64,000 bases of DNA from JANXLS01 sp038227045 (GTDB lineage: Bacteria; Planctomycetota; SZUA-567; H5-PLA8), in NCBI GenBank assembly GCA_038227045.1, contig JBBRQD010000012.1, forward strand, positions 17,967-81,966, read 5' to 3'. Under the pieces are notes generated by a model. It was given only the letters and a program-made list of their open reading frames with translations, was not told the origin of the DNA and did no database searches. Positions 6,844 to 16,536 of the stretch are shown piece by piece; position 1 is the stretch's first letter; each line of letters opens with the position of its first letter. A program made the position numbers and the translations under genes.

Positions 6844-9324
6844 ATGAATCGAAGTTGTCATCTGACTATTCTCGCAATCGTCATCGCATCGACCGGTGTC
6901 ACAGCCGGCGATGCCGCCACTTCTTTTCAATCCAGCGTTTCAAACGTCCTCAAGGCCAACTGCACCAAATGCCACGGCCCGGAAAAGCAGAAAGCAAAAA
7001 TCAATTTAAGCGGTGCGCGCACAGCGGCACAACTCGCCGCCGAAAAAGAACTCTGGTTTCGCGTCCTCGATCAGATCGAATCCGGCAACATGCCGCCCGA
7101 AGAAGAAAAACAGCCGTCGGCCGCGGAGCGCCAGGCCATCGCAGGCTGGATTCGCGGCGATTTCATTGAATTGCTGGCTGTGAAGCAACACGCGGAAGGC
7201 CGCAGCAAACTCCGGCGCTTGAGCCGCAACGAATACGCCAACACCGTTCAAGATCTTTTCGGCATCCGCCCCACCGTCGGCCTGAATCTGCCCGACGACG
7301 GCAAGGTCGATGGCTACGACAAAGTCAGCGGCGCCCTGCCGCTGTCGGCATTCGGAACCTTCGGTTATTTCAAAATGTCCGAAGAGATTCTGAGATGGAT
7401 GCTGAGACCCATTCCGAAACCCAAAGCAGCAGTGCCACCCGTCGCCAACGCGCCGGCAGACCCGAGCCGCATAGTAAAAGCCGAAGCACAGGAAAGCGGT
7501 CAATCGGCCGGACACAGTCTCAAACTGGAAGACGGCACCATCGTCTCGTTCAACTCGGATACGACTTCCGGGCGCTTGAATTACGGCGGTCCGCGCGTGC
7601 CGGGAATGCATAAGATTCGCGTTTCCGTATATGGTTATCAGACCGACAAAACCATGCCTTTCGGTGTGTACGTGGGCCACACGTCCGCCTATCCGCAGAT
7701 CTTGGACTTGCTGAAAATACTTGAAGCGCCGCCGGGTAAAGCAGCAGTCATCGAAACCGAGATTTACCTGAGAACACGGGATCTCAACGATCGCGTTCCG
7801 GTCGGAGACAGTATCCGGCTGATTCCATTTGGAATCGGTGTGCAGGTGCCGAAGAACTCCTTCGCAAAGGACTGCAAAGGCCCAGGATTCGCCGTCCAAT
7901 GGATCGAAGTGGAGGAACCGGAGATGCCGAATCTGGGCGACCGCTGGCTGACCGCGGATTTTCCCAAGGCGTTAAGCGACGAAATGCGCCGATCCAAACA
8001 GTTTGCGTTGCCAAAGCCGAGTCCGAATCCGAAGAAAAATCAGCCATCGACTGCTGTGACTACTCGCGAAGAGTTTCTGGCGGTCATGCAAACGACGTTC
8101 AAGCGGATCGGAACCAGATTTTACCGGCGCGATTTAACCCCTCAGGAACTCGATCCTATCCTTGCCGACATCGCCAAACAGATCGACAGCGGAGCGGTGC
8201 TGGAAAATGTATTCTTCGACAAGGTCACCGAAATGATGACCTCGCCGGACTTTTTCTGCGTGATTGAACAACCCGGCCAACTCACCGATTTCGCGCTGGC
8301 TTCGCGCTTGTCGTACTTTCTCTGGAATTCGACGCCCGACGAAGCGCTTCTGGAGCTCGCCCGAAAGGGCAAGCTGCGCGATCCCAAAGTTCTGAAAGAA
8401 CAAACCGAACGGTTGCTGAACGATCCCAAGTCCGAACGATTCGTTAACGATTTTGTCAATCAGTGGCTGGGCCTGCGAGCGATCAACGATACGTCGCCCG
8501 ATCCAAACTTGTATCCAGACTACGACGAACTCCTGAAACTCTCCAGCGTGATGGAAACGCAGGGCTTCTTCCGCCGCGTGTTGACTGAAAACCTCAGCGT
8601 CCGGAATTTCGTCACTGCTCCCTGGGCGCTGCTCAATGAACCACTGGCAAAGCACTACGGCGTGCCGGACGTGAAAGGAATGCAGCTCCAAAAAGTGAGC
8701 CTGCCGGATGTCTCACCATACAGCGGTATCTGGACTCAATCCGCGATCATGAAAGTCACTGCCAACGGCACGAACACATCGCCGGTAAAGCGCGGAGTCT
8801 GGGTCGCGGAGCGGCTTTTGGGAATCCCTATTCCGCCACCGCCGCCGAACATCAAGCCCGTGGAACCCGACGTTCGCGGCGCAAAAACGCTACGCGAACA
8901 ATTGGCTCTGCACAGCAGTGGCGGTTCGTGCACAAGCTGCCACGCCAAATTCGATCCTTATGGTTTTGCGCTCGAAAGTTTTGACGTGACGGGAAGCTTT
9001 CGCAAGAATTACCGCGAAGCAAATCCGGATCACAAGGGCAAGCCCACATGGCGAGACGGCTTGCCAGTCGATAGCAGCGGAAAAATGCCAGACGGGCGGC
9101 CATTCGCGGGAATCGCGGAACTCCGCCAGTTGTTGGCAAAAAACCCGGAACAACTGGCGCGCGGCGTCACGCGCCACCTCGTCACCTACGCCACCGGATC
9201 GCCCGCAAGCGTCGTGGATCAATCCGCCATCGATCGCATTGTAAAAAGCGCCGCAGCGGACGACTATGGATTGCGTTCGCTGATCCATGCGTTGGTACAA
9301 AGCGAACTGTTTCGCTGGAAATAA
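6844..9324 (+). CDS. Planctomycete-type cytochrome c protein (DUF1587/1592/1588/1585)
   Basis: The protein has 826 residues with a cleavable signal peptide. Domain order: haem-binding CTKCH near residue 40; a DUF1587 block (LRRLSRNEYANTVQDLFGI, about 120); a central PA14/CBM-like region; DUF1592 (FALASRLSYFLWNSTPDEALL, about 480); DUF1588 with a second CXXCH (CTSCHAKFDPYGFALE, about 695); and C-terminal DUF1585 (VTRHLVTYATG, then LIHALVQSELFR). These are periplasmic multidomain cytochromes of unknown substrate, thought to act with the DUF1552 partner encoded immediately upstream. The 111-bp gap suggests a shared operon. Confidence 0.93.
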   Translation: MNRSCHLTILAIVIASTGVTAGDAATSFQSSVSNVLKANCTKCHGPEKQKAKINLSGARTAAQLAAEKELWFRVLDQIESGNMPPEEEKQPSAAERQAIAGWIRGDFIELLAVKQHAEGRSKLRRLSRNEYANTVQDLFGIRPTVGLNLPDDGKVDGYDKVSGALPLSAFGTFGYFKMSEEILRWMLRPIPKPKAAVPPVANAPADPSRIVKAEAQESGQSAGHSLKLEDGTIVSFNSDTTSGRLNYGGPRVPGMHKIRVSVYGYQTDKTMPFGVYVGHTSAYPQILDLLKILEAPPGKAAVIETEIYLRTRDLNDRVPVGDSIRLIPFGIGVQVPKNSFAKDCKGPGFAVQWIEVEEPEMPNLGDRWLTADFPKALSDEMRRSKQFALPKPSPNPKKNQPSTAVTTREEFLAVMQTTFKRIGTRFYRRDLTPQELDPILADIAKQIDSGAVLENVFFDKVTEMMTSPDFFCVIEQPGQLTDFALASRLSYFLWNSTPDEALLELARKGKLRDPKVLKEQTERLLNDPKSERFVNDFVNQWLGLRAINDTSPDPNLYPDYDELLKLSSVMETQGFFRRVLTENLSVRNFVTAPWALLNEPLAKHYGVPDVKGMQLQKVSLPDVSPYSGIWTQSAIMKVTANGTNTSPVKRGVWVAERLLGIPIPPPPPNIKPVEPDVRGAKTLREQLALHSSGGSCTSCHAKFDPYGFALESFDVTGSFRKNYREANPDHKGKPTWRDGLPVDSSGKMPDGRPFAGIAELRQLLAKNPEQLARGVTRHLVTYATGSPASVVDQSAIDRIVKSAAADDYGLRSLIHALVQSELFRWK

Positions 9325-9375
9325 ATAAAATGTGACATAACCGCTTCCGGTTGTGATCAATTGAGGAGGATTCCC

Positions 9376-10374
9376 ATGAATCGCAAAATGAATCGAGCGT
9401 TTTTCACCTTGCTGGCGGCTCTATTCGTGTTCGCTCGAACAGCGTTCGCCGCCGATGAACCCGAGATGACCGAGTTTCCGCTGGCGACGGAGGGCCATCG
9501 CCCACAGGCGATCACCGCCGGCCCGGATGGAAATCTGTGGGCCACCGAAGTCATCAAGCACATTATTCTGCGCATCACGCCGGCGGGAGAAATCACCGAA
9601 TTTCCCGTGCCGGGGACTGGCGTCGGCGTTTTGCAGGGCATCGCGCCGGGCGCGGACAACACGATCTGGTTTACGTCGCGTGAAGAGAACATGGTCCGTC
9701 GCATGACGACGGACGGCAAGTTCACCGGCGAGTTCAAAATTCCATCGACATCGACCGTGCCCGGCGACATGACCAAAGGCTGCTGGCCGCGCGAAATCGC
9801 GCCCGGCCCGGACGGCAACCTCTGGTTCGCCGAAATGTCCACGAGCAAAATCGGGCGCATCACGCCGCAGGGCGAAATCAAAGAATTTCCAATTCCTACG
9901 GAGCTGAGCAAACCGTACTGCGTGGTCACTGGACCCGACAAAAACATCTGGTTCACTGAAAGCGCCGTGAACAAGATTGGAAAACTGGAACCCGATACGG
10001 GAAAGGTGACGGAGTTTGCGATCCCTACGGCAAAGGCGTTCGCACGCGAAATTACAGTGGGGGCCGACGGCAATCTGTGGTTCACGGAAAACAGCGCGGA
10101 CAAAATCGGCAAGATCACGCCCGACGGCAAGATCACGGAATTCGATCTGCCCAAAGCCAGCCAGCCGGTCGGAATCACGAAGGGATCCGACGGCAATGTC
10201 TGGTTCTGCGAATTCAAGTCAGGCAAAATCGGACGCATCACGCCGGAAGGGAAGATCACCGAGTTTCCAGTGAAAGCGCCAAACGGCCAGCCGTTCTGCA
10301 TCACATCAGGCCCGGACGGAAACGTGTGGTACGCGCTTCAGGCGAATCGGATTGGGCGGATTAAGTTGAAGTAG
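9376..10374 (+). CDS. Vgb-like (virginiamycin B lyase-type) exported beta-propeller
   Basis: The protein of 332 residues has a signal peptide and about seven repeats of the pattern ITxGPDGNLWFTE followed by KIGRITPxGxIxEF. This is the blade repeat of the Vgb/streptogramin lyase family and other NHL-like propellers. Many environmental members are not resistance enzymes, and the catalytic histidines of true Vgb cannot be verified here, so no antibiotic role is claimed. The start at 9376 follows a GAGGAGG ribosome site at 9363-9369. It is the third gene of a same-strand run with the DUF1552/cytochrome pair. Confidence 0.87.
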   Translation: MNRKMNRAFFTLLAALFVFARTAFAADEPEMTEFPLATEGHRPQAITAGPDGNLWATEVIKHIILRITPAGEITEFPVPGTGVGVLQGIAPGADNTIWFTSREENMVRRMTTDGKFTGEFKIPSTSTVPGDMTKGCWPREIAPGPDGNLWFAEMSTSKIGRITPQGEIKEFPIPTELSKPYCVVTGPDKNIWFTESAVNKIGKLEPDTGKVTEFAIPTAKAFAREITVGADGNLWFTENSADKIGKITPDGKITEFDLPKASQPVGITKGSDGNVWFCEFKSGKIGRITPEGKITEFPVKAPNGQPFCITSGPDGNVWYALQANRIGRIKLK

Positions 10375-10396
10375 GTTGCATAGACAAGTGCAAGGT

Positions 10397-10666
10397 TCAT
10401 TTATTTTCCACGGCAGCAGGCACGGGCGCGCCGTCACTCGTCTTGGGTTTATCCTGCTGATCGCGCAAGTGCCGGATTGCCAATGCGCCGCCTATCCCTA
10501 GCGCTGCCGCCAATGCGGCACCGGCGACGATCGTTCCGCACGATGATGACGTTCTCTCTGGCGGATACGGAATCCCATGTTCATTGCGCGGATCGGGCAC
10601 CAAATCCGCGCGGACACTGCCCGACATCGCAACGCAAAAAAACATGCTCGCTGCAATCCCTTTCAT
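10397..10666 (-). CDS. Small exported protein with C-terminal transmembrane segment
   Basis: An 89-residue protein with a signal peptide (MKGIAASMFFCVAMSGSVRA) and a Gly/Ala-rich hydrophobic helix (GTIVAGAALAAALGIGGALAI) before a charged tail. No family was recognised. The ATG at 10666 follows GAGGAGC; the longer reading from 10702 would overlap the upstream gene and hide the signal peptide. It lies 13 bp after the stop of the nucleotidyltransferase-like gene, so the two probably share a transcript. The Gly/Ala helix resembles exposed 'glycine-zipper' segments. Confidence 0.7.
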   Translation of the reverse strand: MKGIAASMFFCVAMSGSVRADLVPDPRNEHGIPYPPERTSSSCGTIVAGAALAAALGIGGALAIRHLRDQQDKPKTSDGAPVPAAVENK

Positions 10667-10679
10667 ATTTGTTGCTCCT

Positions 10680-11306
10680 CTATTCGTCCATCGTCGGTTC
10701 ATTTTGCACAGCGCGACACAGTTCGAGATATTTTTCGCGCACGTACGGATTGAGTTTTAGCGCGAAGTCTTCATCGAGCTTGCGAGCTTGAATGAGCGCA
10801 ATTACGTCGCCAATGTCTTTCGCACGCATAACAGAAGTCATTCCCGACGCCAACTTCAACTCAATAAGTGTTTCCAGATTAATGTAGCGCGCTCCCTTGA
10901 ATTCGACCCAGCACTTTTCAGGATCGGGGAATGCGACAGGCTTGGGTTTGCCATCGCCCGGAAATCCGCCCGTCACCAGAAATTCGAGCTTTACGCCGGT
11001 CTCGGTATCGCGAAGCTGTTTGCTGCCCGTGAATGGTGGGAGATAACCCAGGCCTTCCAATTTTTCGTGAAGCAGTTTCAATCCTTCGGCGGTAACAAGA
11101 ATATCGACATCGACGGTCAATCGTTCGAATCCGTGTTCAAATAAAGCCATGCCGCCAACGATGGCATAGGGAACGCCAATGGCATCCAACCGGCTCGCAA
11201 TTTTATTGAGCGTCGCTCGAATATCGCCTTGATTCATGAAGAATTTTGAAACCTCCGAGTAGGCATTATCGTCATGTTTGCGTATTTTTTCTTCAAACGT
11301 AATCAT
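10680..11306 (-). CDS. Nucleotidyltransferase-fold protein
   Basis: A 208-residue protein. IGVPYAIVGGMALFEHGFERLTVDVDILV contains the GG-x(n)-DxD pattern of the minimal nucleotidyltransferase fold (DVDILV supplies the metal aspartates). Similar proteins are annotated as AbiEii-like or as nucleotidyltransferases of unknown substrate. The rest (YINLETLIELKLASGM, AKDIGDVIALI) matches the helical tail common in this group. No obvious AbiEi-type antitoxin lies beside it. The next gene downstream is a small exported protein, so a toxin-antitoxin role is not supported by context. Confidence 0.75.
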   Translation of the reverse strand: MITFEEKIRKHDDNAYSEVSKFFMNQGDIRATLNKIASRLDAIGVPYAIVGGMALFEHGFERLTVDVDILVTAEGLKLLHEKLEGLGYLPPFTGSKQLRDTETGVKLEFLVTGGFPGDGKPKPVAFPDPEKCWVEFKGARYINLETLIELKLASGMTSVMRAKDIGDVIALIQARKLDEDFALKLNPYVREKYLELCRAVQNEPTMDE

Positions 11307-11370
11307 CAATCATGCCCTCGTTATTTCAAAACTGGCGCGGACCGTCTTCGATCCGCGCCTCTCTTTTTTT

Positions 11371-11400
11371 AATCCGCGAAAATCCGCGTTATCCGCGGTT
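11371..11400 (-). repeat. 'cgcggat' repeat block, second copy
   Basis: On the minus strand this reads as consecutive CGCGGATAA, CGCGGATTTT and CGCGGATT units, the same motif family as the 148-187 array but in the opposite orientation. It lies in the short gap between icd and the nucleotidyltransferase gene. Confidence 0.7.
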
Positions 11401-11423
11401 AAAAAATCTTCGCCGTTCCCGCG

Positions 11424-12809
11424 TTACATGTGCTTGACGATCTCGCGCCCGAACTCGCTGCACTTGACCAGCTTCGCGCCATCCATCTGGCGTTCGAAAT
11501 CGTACGTCACCGTCTTCGCGCCGATTGCGCCGTCCATGCCTTTGACGATCAGACTGGCGGCTTCGTTCCAGCCGAGGTGGCGGAACATCATTTCCCCTGA
11601 CAGGATCACCGATCCCGGATTGACTTTGTCCTGGTTGGCGTATTTCGGCGCGGTGCCGTGCGTCGCTTCGAAGATGGCGTGGCCGGTCAGGTAGTTGATG
11701 TTGCCGCCCGGCGCGATGCCGATGCCGCCGACTTGCGCGGCCAGCGCGTCGCTCAGGTAATCGCCGTTCAGGTTCAGCGTCGCGATCACGTCGAAATCCT
11801 TCGGGCGCGTCAGCACCTGCTGCAGCGTGATGTCGGCGATTGAATCGCGGACCATCAGTTTGCTCTTCCACTTACCGCCGCCGTGCGTCTCCCAGAGTTT
11901 CAGCGCGGTTTCGATTTCAGCACAGACTTTTTTCTGCTGCGCGGGCGTCATCATGTCGTAGCCCGGATCGATTTCCTTGGCGTTCTGTTCGACGGTGATC
12001 GCCGGATTCTTTTCTTTGTTGCCAAAAATCCACGACTCGCGTTCGCTGACGGTTTCATTGCGGAATTCGCGCGCCGCCAGGCCGTAGCCCCAGTCGCGGA
12101 AGCCGCCTTCGGTGAACTTCATGATGTTGCCTTTGTGGACCAGCGTGAGGCTCTTGCGCTTTTGTTCGAGCGCGTACTTGATCGCCGCGCGCACCAGGCG
12201 CTCGCTGCCTTCGCTCGACACCGGCTTCACGCCGATCGAGCTGGTGTTGGGGAAGCGGATGTTTTTGACACCCATTTCTTTTTGGAAAAATTCGATGACT
12301 TTTTTCACTTCAGGCGATCCGGCCATCCATTCGATGCCCGCATAGATGTCTTCGCAATTCTCACGGAAGATAACCATGTCGACGGCTTCGGGGCGCTTCA
12401 CCGGCGACGGGACGCCTTTGAAATAGCGCACGGGGCGCAGACAGACATAGAGGTCGAGCATCTGGCGCAGCGCGACGTTCAAGCTGCGGATGCCGCCGCC
12501 GATGGGCGTGGTCAGCGGGCCTTTGATGCCGACAAGATAATCTTTGAACGCGGTGACGGTCTCTTCGGGCAGCCAGTTGCCGGTGAGGTTGAAGGCCTTT
12601 TCCCCGGCGAGGACTTCGTACCAGGCGATTTTTTTCTTTCCGCCGTATGCCTTTTCGAGCGCCTGATCGAAGACGTACTGCGACGCCTTCCAGATATCCG
12701 GGCCGGTGCCGTCGCCTTCGATAAAAGGGATGACCGGGTTGTTCGGCACCTGAAGAATGCCGTCTTTGATATGAATTTTTTCGCCCGCGGGCGGAGTGGT
12801 TTTGGACAT
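11424..12809 (-). CDS. icd: NADP-dependent isocitrate dehydrogenase
   Basis: TCA-cycle enzyme converting isocitrate to 2-oxoglutarate. It has 461 residues, longer than E. coli Icd (416). Recognised segments are VIPFIEGDGTGPDIW, the substrate loop GGGIRSLNVALRQ (its serine is the site phosphorylated by AceK in E. coli), FRENCEDIYAGIEW and the NADP-binding HGTAPKYANQDKVNPGS. The start at 12809 is preferred over 12818 because AAGGATG lies at proper spacing before it. It stands alone, flanked by convergent and divergent genes. Confidence 0.96.
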   Translation of the reverse strand: MSKTTPPAGEKIHIKDGILQVPNNPVIPFIEGDGTGPDIWKASQYVFDQALEKAYGGKKKIAWYEVLAGEKAFNLTGNWLPEETVTAFKDYLVGIKGPLTTPIGGGIRSLNVALRQMLDLYVCLRPVRYFKGVPSPVKRPEAVDMVIFRENCEDIYAGIEWMAGSPEVKKVIEFFQKEMGVKNIRFPNTSSIGVKPVSSEGSERLVRAAIKYALEQKRKSLTLVHKGNIMKFTEGGFRDWGYGLAAREFRNETVSERESWIFGNKEKNPAITVEQNAKEIDPGYDMMTPAQQKKVCAEIETALKLWETHGGGKWKSKLMVRDSIADITLQQVLTRPKDFDVIATLNLNGDYLSDALAAQVGGIGIAPGGNINYLTGHAIFEATHGTAPKYANQDKVNPGSVILSGEMMFRHLGWNEAASLIVKGMDGAIGAKTVTYDFERQMDGAKLVKCSEFGREIVKHM

Positions 12810-12892
12810 GAGTGTCATCCTTGCGTGTGTTTCAAAAGAGGCGGCCGCGCCGCCAGAACCGTGTTGAGCATTCTAATCTTTTTACGCCTTTT

Positions 12893-12924
12893 GTCTCTCG
12901 CAAAGCCGCAAAGGCGCAAAGAAC
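12893..12924 (+). repeat. Dispersed 'cgcaaag' repeat, copy 3
   Basis: The block reads GTCTCTCGCAAAG, CCGCAAAGGCGCAAAGAACG, nearly identical to the copies beside cysK. It lies between the divergent starts of icd and the PQQ-propeller gene, so all three copies of the window sit in promoter-containing gaps. Confidence 0.8.
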
Positions 12925-13033
12925 GGCTTTACGGCGCTCGAATCCCGCGTTCGTCTATTCTGGATTTTTGGTTTTCAAATTGGCAAACATTCGGCACAAT
13001 TGCGGCGTTAGTTCACTTCCTGGAGATTGTCGC

Positions 13034-14539
13034 ATGCCCTTCGCGCCTCGTGGTATTGTCGTGTTCGCTCTTTTTCTGACTGCATATTTGACAACCGGAT
13101 TCGTGCTATCAGGCGAATACAAAGATCCGGCTCCGCCCGTCGTGAACGCACTCAAGCCGATGGATGCGCCCAAGCCCGCGCCGCATCCCAGCGTCGCGTT
13201 TCACACGGCCCCCAAGCCGCTGCCTGCGGGAGCGGTTACCACCGATTGGCCATGTTTTCTGGGTGCGACGCATGATATGAAATCGCCCGAAACAAAGCTT
13301 CTTAAAGAGTGGCCGAAGGAAGGTCCGGCGTTAGTTTGGGAGATGAAACGTGGCACCGGCTACACGTCGCCGTCAATTGCCGGCGAGCGGCTCGTCTATA
13401 TGCACCGCGAAGGCGAAGAAGAACTTGTCGAATGCCTGAAGGCTGACACCGGGGAGCGCCTCTGGCGCTTTAACTATCCGACGGATTACCAGGACAAATA
13501 CGGCTACAACAACGGTCCGCGCGCCAGCCCGCTGATTGCCGGCGATAAAGTCTACACGTATGGCGCGCAGGGCAAACTGCACTGCTTGGATCTCGCCACC
13601 GGACAGATGCTCTGGATGCGTGCGATCAATGACGAATTCAAAGTTCCGCAGGATTTTTTCGGCACGGCGACCACACCGTTGCTCGAAGGAAATCTGCTGA
13701 TCATTAACGTCGGGGCACCCGAGGGTCCATGTGTTGCGGCGTTCGACAAAGACAGCGGCAAAATGGCCTGGGCCTGCGACGCCGAAGGCTGGGGTCCAAG
13801 CTACGCATCGCCAGTGCCTGGAGTGGTGCAGGGCGCGCGGCGCGTCTTCGTCTTCGCGGGCGGCGCGAGCCGTCCACCGACGGGCGGACTGATCTGCCTC
13901 GATCCAACTAACGGCAAAGTGGACTTCACGTTTCCCTGGCGCAGCAAGTCGTTTGAATCGGTGAATGCATCGTGCCCGGTGGTGATCGGCAACCAGGTAT
14001 TCATCTCCGCGACGTATCAAACCGGCGGGGCGTTGTTGAACATCCTGCCGGGGTTCAAACCGGAAGTCGCCTGGTCCTCCGACGACTTCGGCATTCATTT
14101 CATGACCGCGATTCACAAGGACGGCTACCTGTATGGCTTCGACGGGCGCCACGATCAGAATTCGAAACTCGTCTGTTTCGAAGTGAAAACGGGAAAGGAA
14201 ATGTGGCGCGAGCAGCCTAAGTGGACTGAAACGGTGCCGTATCTGGACAGAATAACGAAGGAAAAAAAGACGCGCGAGATCACCGTGGGAGATTATCGCG
14301 GCTCGTTGCTGGAGGCAGACGGGCATTTCTTTTGCCTGGGCGAAGCGGGGCATTTGCAGTGCTGGCAACTGACGCCGCAAGGCATGAAAGAAATCGCGCG
14401 AAGCTGGATCTTTGCCGCAAGCGAAACCTGGACGCCGCTGGTCTTGAGCAAAGGACTGTTGTACGTCGTCCAGAATCACAAGGACGATCTCACCGGCACG
14501 CCGCCGCGGCTGATGTGCTTCGATCTGAGGGGGAAATAA
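13034..14539 (+). CDS. PQQ-type beta-propeller, exported
   Basis: A protein of 501 residues with an N-terminal hydrophobic export segment (GIVVFALFLTAYLTTGFVL) and a proline-rich linker. The body has repeated propeller blades such as LVECLKADTGERLWRF, KLHCLDLATGQMLWM and LVCFEVKTGKEMWRE, as in PQQ dehydrogenase-like and BamB-like proteins. No cytochrome motif is present and PQQ binding cannot be judged, so it may be a scaffold. The longer frame starts upstream inside the icd promoter region. The ATG at 13034, with GGAG at 13022, gives a sensible leader. Confidence 0.87.
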   Translation: MPFAPRGIVVFALFLTAYLTTGFVLSGEYKDPAPPVVNALKPMDAPKPAPHPSVAFHTAPKPLPAGAVTTDWPCFLGATHDMKSPETKLLKEWPKEGPALVWEMKRGTGYTSPSIAGERLVYMHREGEEELVECLKADTGERLWRFNYPTDYQDKYGYNNGPRASPLIAGDKVYTYGAQGKLHCLDLATGQMLWMRAINDEFKVPQDFFGTATTPLLEGNLLIINVGAPEGPCVAAFDKDSGKMAWACDAEGWGPSYASPVPGVVQGARRVFVFAGGASRPPTGGLICLDPTNGKVDFTFPWRSKSFESVNASCPVVIGNQVFISATYQTGGALLNILPGFKPEVAWSSDDFGIHFMTAIHKDGYLYGFDGRHDQNSKLVCFEVKTGKEMWREQPKWTETVPYLDRITKEKKTREITVGDYRGSLLEADGHFFCLGEAGHLQCWQLTPQGMKEIARSWIFAASETWTPLVLSKGLLYVVQNHKDDLTGTPPRLMCFDLRGK

Positions 14540-14570
14540 AATTCTGGGATTGGGATTGAGAGGTGATTCG

Positions 14571-15305
14571 ATGCTCGAAACCAACGATACAGTGCCCAAT
14601 TCACCGGAACAACCCGATCAGCCGGTTCCGCCAGCCCCCACGTTTCCGGCCAAATTTATTCAACGGGCTCTTATCGGCCACGGCTCGAATTTGCGCATGC
14701 AGGTGGACGGTCGGGAAATCGAAACGACATTGCTCAACGCATCGATTGAGTTGCAATTGACCGCTGGCAAGCATGTCGTACACGTCTCGGCCACGGCGGA
14801 TTTTCTTAAAAGCAAGGAACACCCGATCGAAGTGTTTCCGCATGGCGACAACACGTGGGTCGTGGACCACACCTGGCCGTACAACCGTTATCGCGTCGTG
14901 CCGCACGAACGCTGGCTGGACAACAAATACACCGGCTTTTTCGTGGTCCCCCGCCTCCATTTGTCGACGGCATTTCTCTGCATGATTCTGGCCGGAGTGC
15001 TAGTTGGCTTGAATACGCGGCCGCCCTTTGAGCCGCTGGATATCTCCGGAGTTGGAGGGTGGCTGTACGTGGATGTGGCCGGCCGCAAATGGGGTTGCCT
15101 ATTCCAGTTCTGCGCCGAATCGTCGCGTAACACTAATTTCAGTGGGCGCTTTGGCAAAGGCTTCAGAAATGCAAGCGAACCGGAAACGGGCACCTTCATT
15201 CGGTGGGATCCAAACGGGGGGCAATGGGACTTCGTCCTCGGGGTTGCGATACTCGCAACCGCGGGTTGGTATCTTGAACGGCGCGAACGAAAACGCGCGC
15301 GTTGA
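14571..15305 (+). CDS. Membrane protein of unknown function
   Basis: A 244-residue protein. The N-terminal 130 residues are soluble and beta-rich (FIQRALIGHGSNLRMQVDG). Two hydrophobic segments follow, around AFLCMILAGVLVGL and FVLGVAILATAGWYL, placing about 60 residues between them on one side of the membrane, and the tail is Arg-rich. No family was recognised. The ATG at 14571 has GAGGTG upstream. It begins 31 bp after the propeller gene stop, so co-transcription is likely. Confidence 0.7.
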   Translation: MLETNDTVPNSPEQPDQPVPPAPTFPAKFIQRALIGHGSNLRMQVDGREIETTLLNASIELQLTAGKHVVHVSATADFLKSKEHPIEVFPHGDNTWVVDHTWPYNRYRVVPHERWLDNKYTGFFVVPRLHLSTAFLCMILAGVLVGLNTRPPFEPLDISGVGGWLYVDVAGRKWGCLFQFCAESSRNTNFSGRFGKGFRNASEPETGTFIRWDPNGGQWDFVLGVAILATAGWYLERRERKRAR

Positions 15306-15544
15306 AAAGTGGACGTTTCAATACGTAAGCCGAAGTACGCGCACAGCCTGCTGAAAAATCGCTATCCGCCGCCGAATTCACACTGGGCGATGACGTAATC
15401 CCGTCTGAAAAAGGCAAACAATACCCGAAACGAGCTTATATCGAGATGCCTTAAAATATTGAAAGCAACTGGCTTTGGCTTTGCGCATAGAACCTAAGTT
15501 AAATGCCGGTGGTCGGCGTTTTCAATACTTTGGAGGTACTTCAA

Positions 15545-16465
15545 ATGTGTAAGACTTTAGTGGCAATTTCGATGCTGGCAATTGGCGCCGCCTACGCCTA
15601 TGACGACTGCAGTTGCGTATGTGGCAATGGACAAAACAGCAGAGTTGTCTCCGATGGACGGCAAATGAACGCGCAGCCCACGGCAGACGGTTACTTTTTC
15701 CGCGATGGCCGGGTGATGGTCTATCGGAACGGCAACCCGACAGAATTGACGCAAGAAACAGTTTTCGAGGACGGGTCGCGCCTTTCGGTCGATGGCACCC
15801 TGATTCTCCGCGACGGAACGCGCCGCCGGTTCCGGGATAATCAGTACGTGACGCTGGACGGTCGGATTTTGGACCGGGAGCGAATGAACGCGTCCTATCG
15901 CGAACAGAATACGCGCGACGGTTATTTCATGCGAAACGGCAAAGTGATGTCTTTCCGCAATGGCAACATGACGGAACTCACCACGGAAACGACGTTGGAT
16001 AATGGCACGCGGATTATGGCCGACGGCACCGTGATCATGAAAGATGGTACTCGGTCGCGGATCGGTGAAAAGCAGTGGATGTCGCACGATGGCCGCACGA
16101 ATGAGAGCACCAATCACGAGAACAATGCGGCTCGGGATGCATCCCACAATCGCGTTGACCAAACGAACGAGCAGCACCATAGCGACGTGAACGTGAACCG
16201 CAATAACGTGAACGGGAACGCGAATGTTAACGCGCAGGAAGCGCATCGCGAAAACACGAATGATGTGAAGAGAAACTCTGAATTGAGAAACGAACAAGCT
16301 GGACGCAACGAAAACAAGCACGATGCGCCGAAGAACGACGCCGCTCCGCGCAGCGAAACAAAGCGGGAACAAACGGGCCGAGCGGAGAGTAAGCCGGAAA
16401 CGAACAAGAACGATGCGAACAGCAACGCCGGCCGTAGCGAAAACAAACAGGAAGAAAAGAAATAA
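15545..16465 (+). CDS. Exported DUF6799 repeat protein with Asn/Glu/Lys-rich tail
   Basis: A 306-residue protein. A signal peptide (MCKTLVAISMLAIGAAYA) is followed by a short Cys cluster (DDCSCVC). Two clear copies of the DUF6799 module follow: DGYFFRDGRVMVYRNG...DGTLILRDGTR and DGYFMRNGKVMSFRNG...DGTVIMKDGTR. The last 110 residues are low-complexity Asn, Glu, Lys and Arg with spaced NxNxN and SENK-type motifs and are probably disordered. DUF6799 has no known activity. The ATG at 15545 follows a GGAGGT ribosome site. Confidence 0.83.
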   Translation: MCKTLVAISMLAIGAAYAYDDCSCVCGNGQNSRVVSDGRQMNAQPTADGYFFRDGRVMVYRNGNPTELTQETVFEDGSRLSVDGTLILRDGTRRRFRDNQYVTLDGRILDRERMNASYREQNTRDGYFMRNGKVMSFRNGNMTELTTETTLDNGTRIMADGTVIMKDGTRSRIGEKQWMSHDGRTNESTNHENNAARDASHNRVDQTNEQHHSDVNVNRNNVNGNANVNAQEAHRENTNDVKRNSELRNEQAGRNENKHDAPKNDAAPRSETKREQTGRAESKPETNKNDANSNAGRSENKQEEKK

Positions 16466-16505
16466 CCGGTTGCCGCTGAATTAAAGAAATAGAAAATCTA
16501 AAGAG

Positions 16506-16536
16506 CCTAAGCGCTGAATGCGCTTAGGTCCTTTTG
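16506..16536 (+). terminator. Rho-independent terminator after the DUF6799 gene
   Basis: CCTAAGCGC (16506-16514) pairs perfectly with GCGCTTAGG (16520-16528) around a 5-nt loop, followed by TCCTTTTGTT. It lies between two convergent genes and is likely to end the plus-strand transcript; the stem could also serve the minus-strand ABC-F gene. Confidence 0.8.

Noticed and set aside
9376..10374. Streptogramin resistance enzyme
   Set aside because: The propeller repeats match the Vgb family, but the catalytic residues could not be confirmed and the context is a secreted planctomycete-type operon.
10397..11306. Possible toxin-antitoxin pair (nucleotidyltransferase plus small protein)
   Set aside because: The small partner has a signal peptide and membrane helix, unlike an antitoxin, and no AbiEi-like or MNT/HEPN partner is visible.
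11883..13079. 398-codon plus-strand open frame opposite icd
   Set aside because: Antisense to icd and rich in Arg, Phe and Asp from complement codons; icd is unmistakable.
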